Source: an uncultured Tidjanibacter sp.
GTDB lineage: Bacteria; Bacteroidota; Bacteroidia; Bacteroidales; Rikenellaceae
Assembly: GCA_944326085.1 (NCBI GenBank)
Contig: CALVCL010000004.1
Location: forward strand, 62,001-126,000
Reading direction: 5' to 3'
DNA: 64,000 nucleotides
This document shows, one piece after another, positions 63,226-64,000 of the stretch (positions are counted from its first letter, which is position 1; every line of letters starts with the position of its first letter). Under the pieces are notes generated by a model. That model did not search any database and was not told the DNA's origin. It worked only from the letters and a program-made list of their open reading frames with translations. The translations under genes and the position numbers were made by a program.

Positions 63226-64000
63226 TATCCTATGTTTACTACTGCCACGAGGGAAAGTACGGATACTATCACCCACAATACTATACCGAGTATCAGCGGC
63301 TTCCATCCCACGGACTTAATCTTCTCAACCGAGAGGCCTGCGCCGATAAGGAAAAGAGTCACTACGAGAGCTGTCTTGGATATGCTGTTAATGGCCGGAC
63401 CGAAGGTGCTAACAAAAGGCAGATAGGTATTCGCCAACATGGCAAGTATAAAGAAGAATATGAACCACGGTATGGAAATCTTCTTGCCGCTGCTCTTGAA
63501 AAGTACTGCAGACAGGAGCGATATGGGAATAATCCAAAGCGCACGCGCCAGCTTTACTGTCGTAGCCACCATGAGAGCTTCGTCGCCATAGGCTGAAGCG
63601 GCACCGACCACCGAACTAGTATCATGTATTGCTATGGCACTCCACAGACCGAACTGGTGCTGTGTAAGTCCGATCAGATGTCCTACGAATGGGAAAACCA
63701 CCAAAGCAATGGCATTCAATAGGAACACAACGCCGAGCGACACGGACATCTCCTTTTCCGAAGCGTTTACGGCCGGAGCTACTGCCGCGATGGCGCTGCC
63801 TCCGCATATTGCAGTACCCGAAGCCACGAGATGCGATGTGCGTCGCGGCATGCCGAGGCGTTTTCCTATGAAGTAGCCGAGCGTCAATACCAATGTAATG
63901 GAACATACCGTCAACCAAAATCCGTCACGACCGGCTGCCAATGCACTGTCGAGGTTCATGCCGAAACCGAGACCGACAACAGATGCCTTCAGCAAAAGGT
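63225..64000 (-). CDS. YeiH-family putative sulfate exporter (N-terminus cut by window edge)
   Basis: About 258 codons are visible; the gene begins beyond position 64000, since the frame continues (...LLKASVVGLGFGMNLDSAL) with no start. Eight or more helices. Diagnostic blocks: SHLVASGTAICGGSAIAAVAPAVNASEKEMSVSLGVVFLLNA, SAIAIHDTSSVVGAASAYGDEALMVATTVKLARALWIIPI, and TLFLIGAGLSVEKIKSVGWKPLILGIVLWVIVSV. This is UPF0324/YeiH, suggested to export sulfate or related anions. The stop overlaps the marC start, so the two are coupled. Confidence 0.9.
   Translation of the reverse strand, partial: LLLKASVVGLGFGMNLDSALAAGRDGFWLTVCSITLVLTLGYFIGKRLGMPRRTSHLVASGTAICGGSAIAAVAPAVNASEKEMSVSLGVVFLLNAIALVVFPFVGHLIGLTQHQFGLWSAIAIHDTSSVVGAASAYGDEALMVATTVKLARALWIIPISLLSAVLFKSSGKKISIPWFIFFFILAMLANTYLPFVSTFGPAINSISKTALVVTLFLIGAGLSVEKIKSVGWKPLILGIVLWVIVSVLSLVAVVNIG

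Noticed and set aside
1..64000. CRISPR arrays, insertion sequences, rRNA genes
   Set aside because: No regularly spaced direct repeats, transposase motifs or rRNA sequences were seen on either strand.

Overview
The window is a contiguous chromosomal stretch of a Bacteroidota genome, most probably order Bacteroidales. The evidence is: start codons without Shine-Dalgarno sequences; recurring TANNTTTG boxes (the Bacteroidota -7 element, several with a TTG-type -33 element 19-21 nt upstream); a tRNA gene without an encoded CCA; and Bacteroidota-typical families (OprO/P porin, lamin-tail lipoprotein, DUF4919, META lipoprotein, PorT-like barrel, short ProRS, DUF349 next to pyrG). Genus cannot be assigned from the sequence alone. 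Most of the window is housekeeping, with a few accessory inserts.

Layout. 1-4.8 kb: truncated CNNM/CBS transporter-like protein, a lipoprotein with four lamin-tail repeats, and a porin. 5-13.4 kb: recQ, lptB-aroA-aroC, then the yceD-rpmF-plsX-fabH lipid operon. 13.4-18.6 kb: tRNA-Arg(CCU), then a 4.9-kb single-polypeptide type ISP restriction-modification gene whose specificity segment differs sharply in base composition. 18.7-25.4 kb: pgi, dusB, an MscS channel, an EptA-like transferase and a membrane-anchored PHP protein. 25.4-31.7 kb: a decayed lipoprotein, HAD phosphatase, AlkD-like protein, META lipoprotein, ridA, a ZIP transporter, hpt-queE-divIC-aroQ. 31.7-39.6 kb: flippase, dapA, DUF4919, a clostripain-family lipoprotein, a three-gene YtxH/holin-like set, carbamate kinase, sirtuin. 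39.7-43.5 kb: ptb-buk, ackA, fluoride channel. 43.6-49.4 kb: DUF349, pyrG, yidC. 49.5-51.8 kb: an IbrA/IbrB-type accessory module whose ibrA carries two frame disruptions. 51.9-64 kb: LMW phosphatase, EamA transporter, proS, a Ser/His/aromatic-rich lipoprotein with two outer-membrane barrels, dsbD and a TlpA-like thioredoxin, lipocalin-like lipoprotein, marC and a truncated YeiH-family transporter.

How the genes work together. aroA/aroC/aroQ cover three shikimate steps. plsX/fabH start fatty-acid and phospholipid synthesis beside L32. ptb-buk and ackA convert acyl-CoA or acyl phosphate to acid with ATP gain. lptB, the flippase and the EptA-like protein serve the envelope. dsbD and the TlpA-like protein serve periplasmic thiol chemistry.

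No convincing undescribed multi-gene system was found. The best candidates for a closer look are the composition island in the ISP enzyme (about 17345-17815), the disrupted GNAT-like/IbrA/IbrB module, and the low-complexity lipoprotein next to two barrels.
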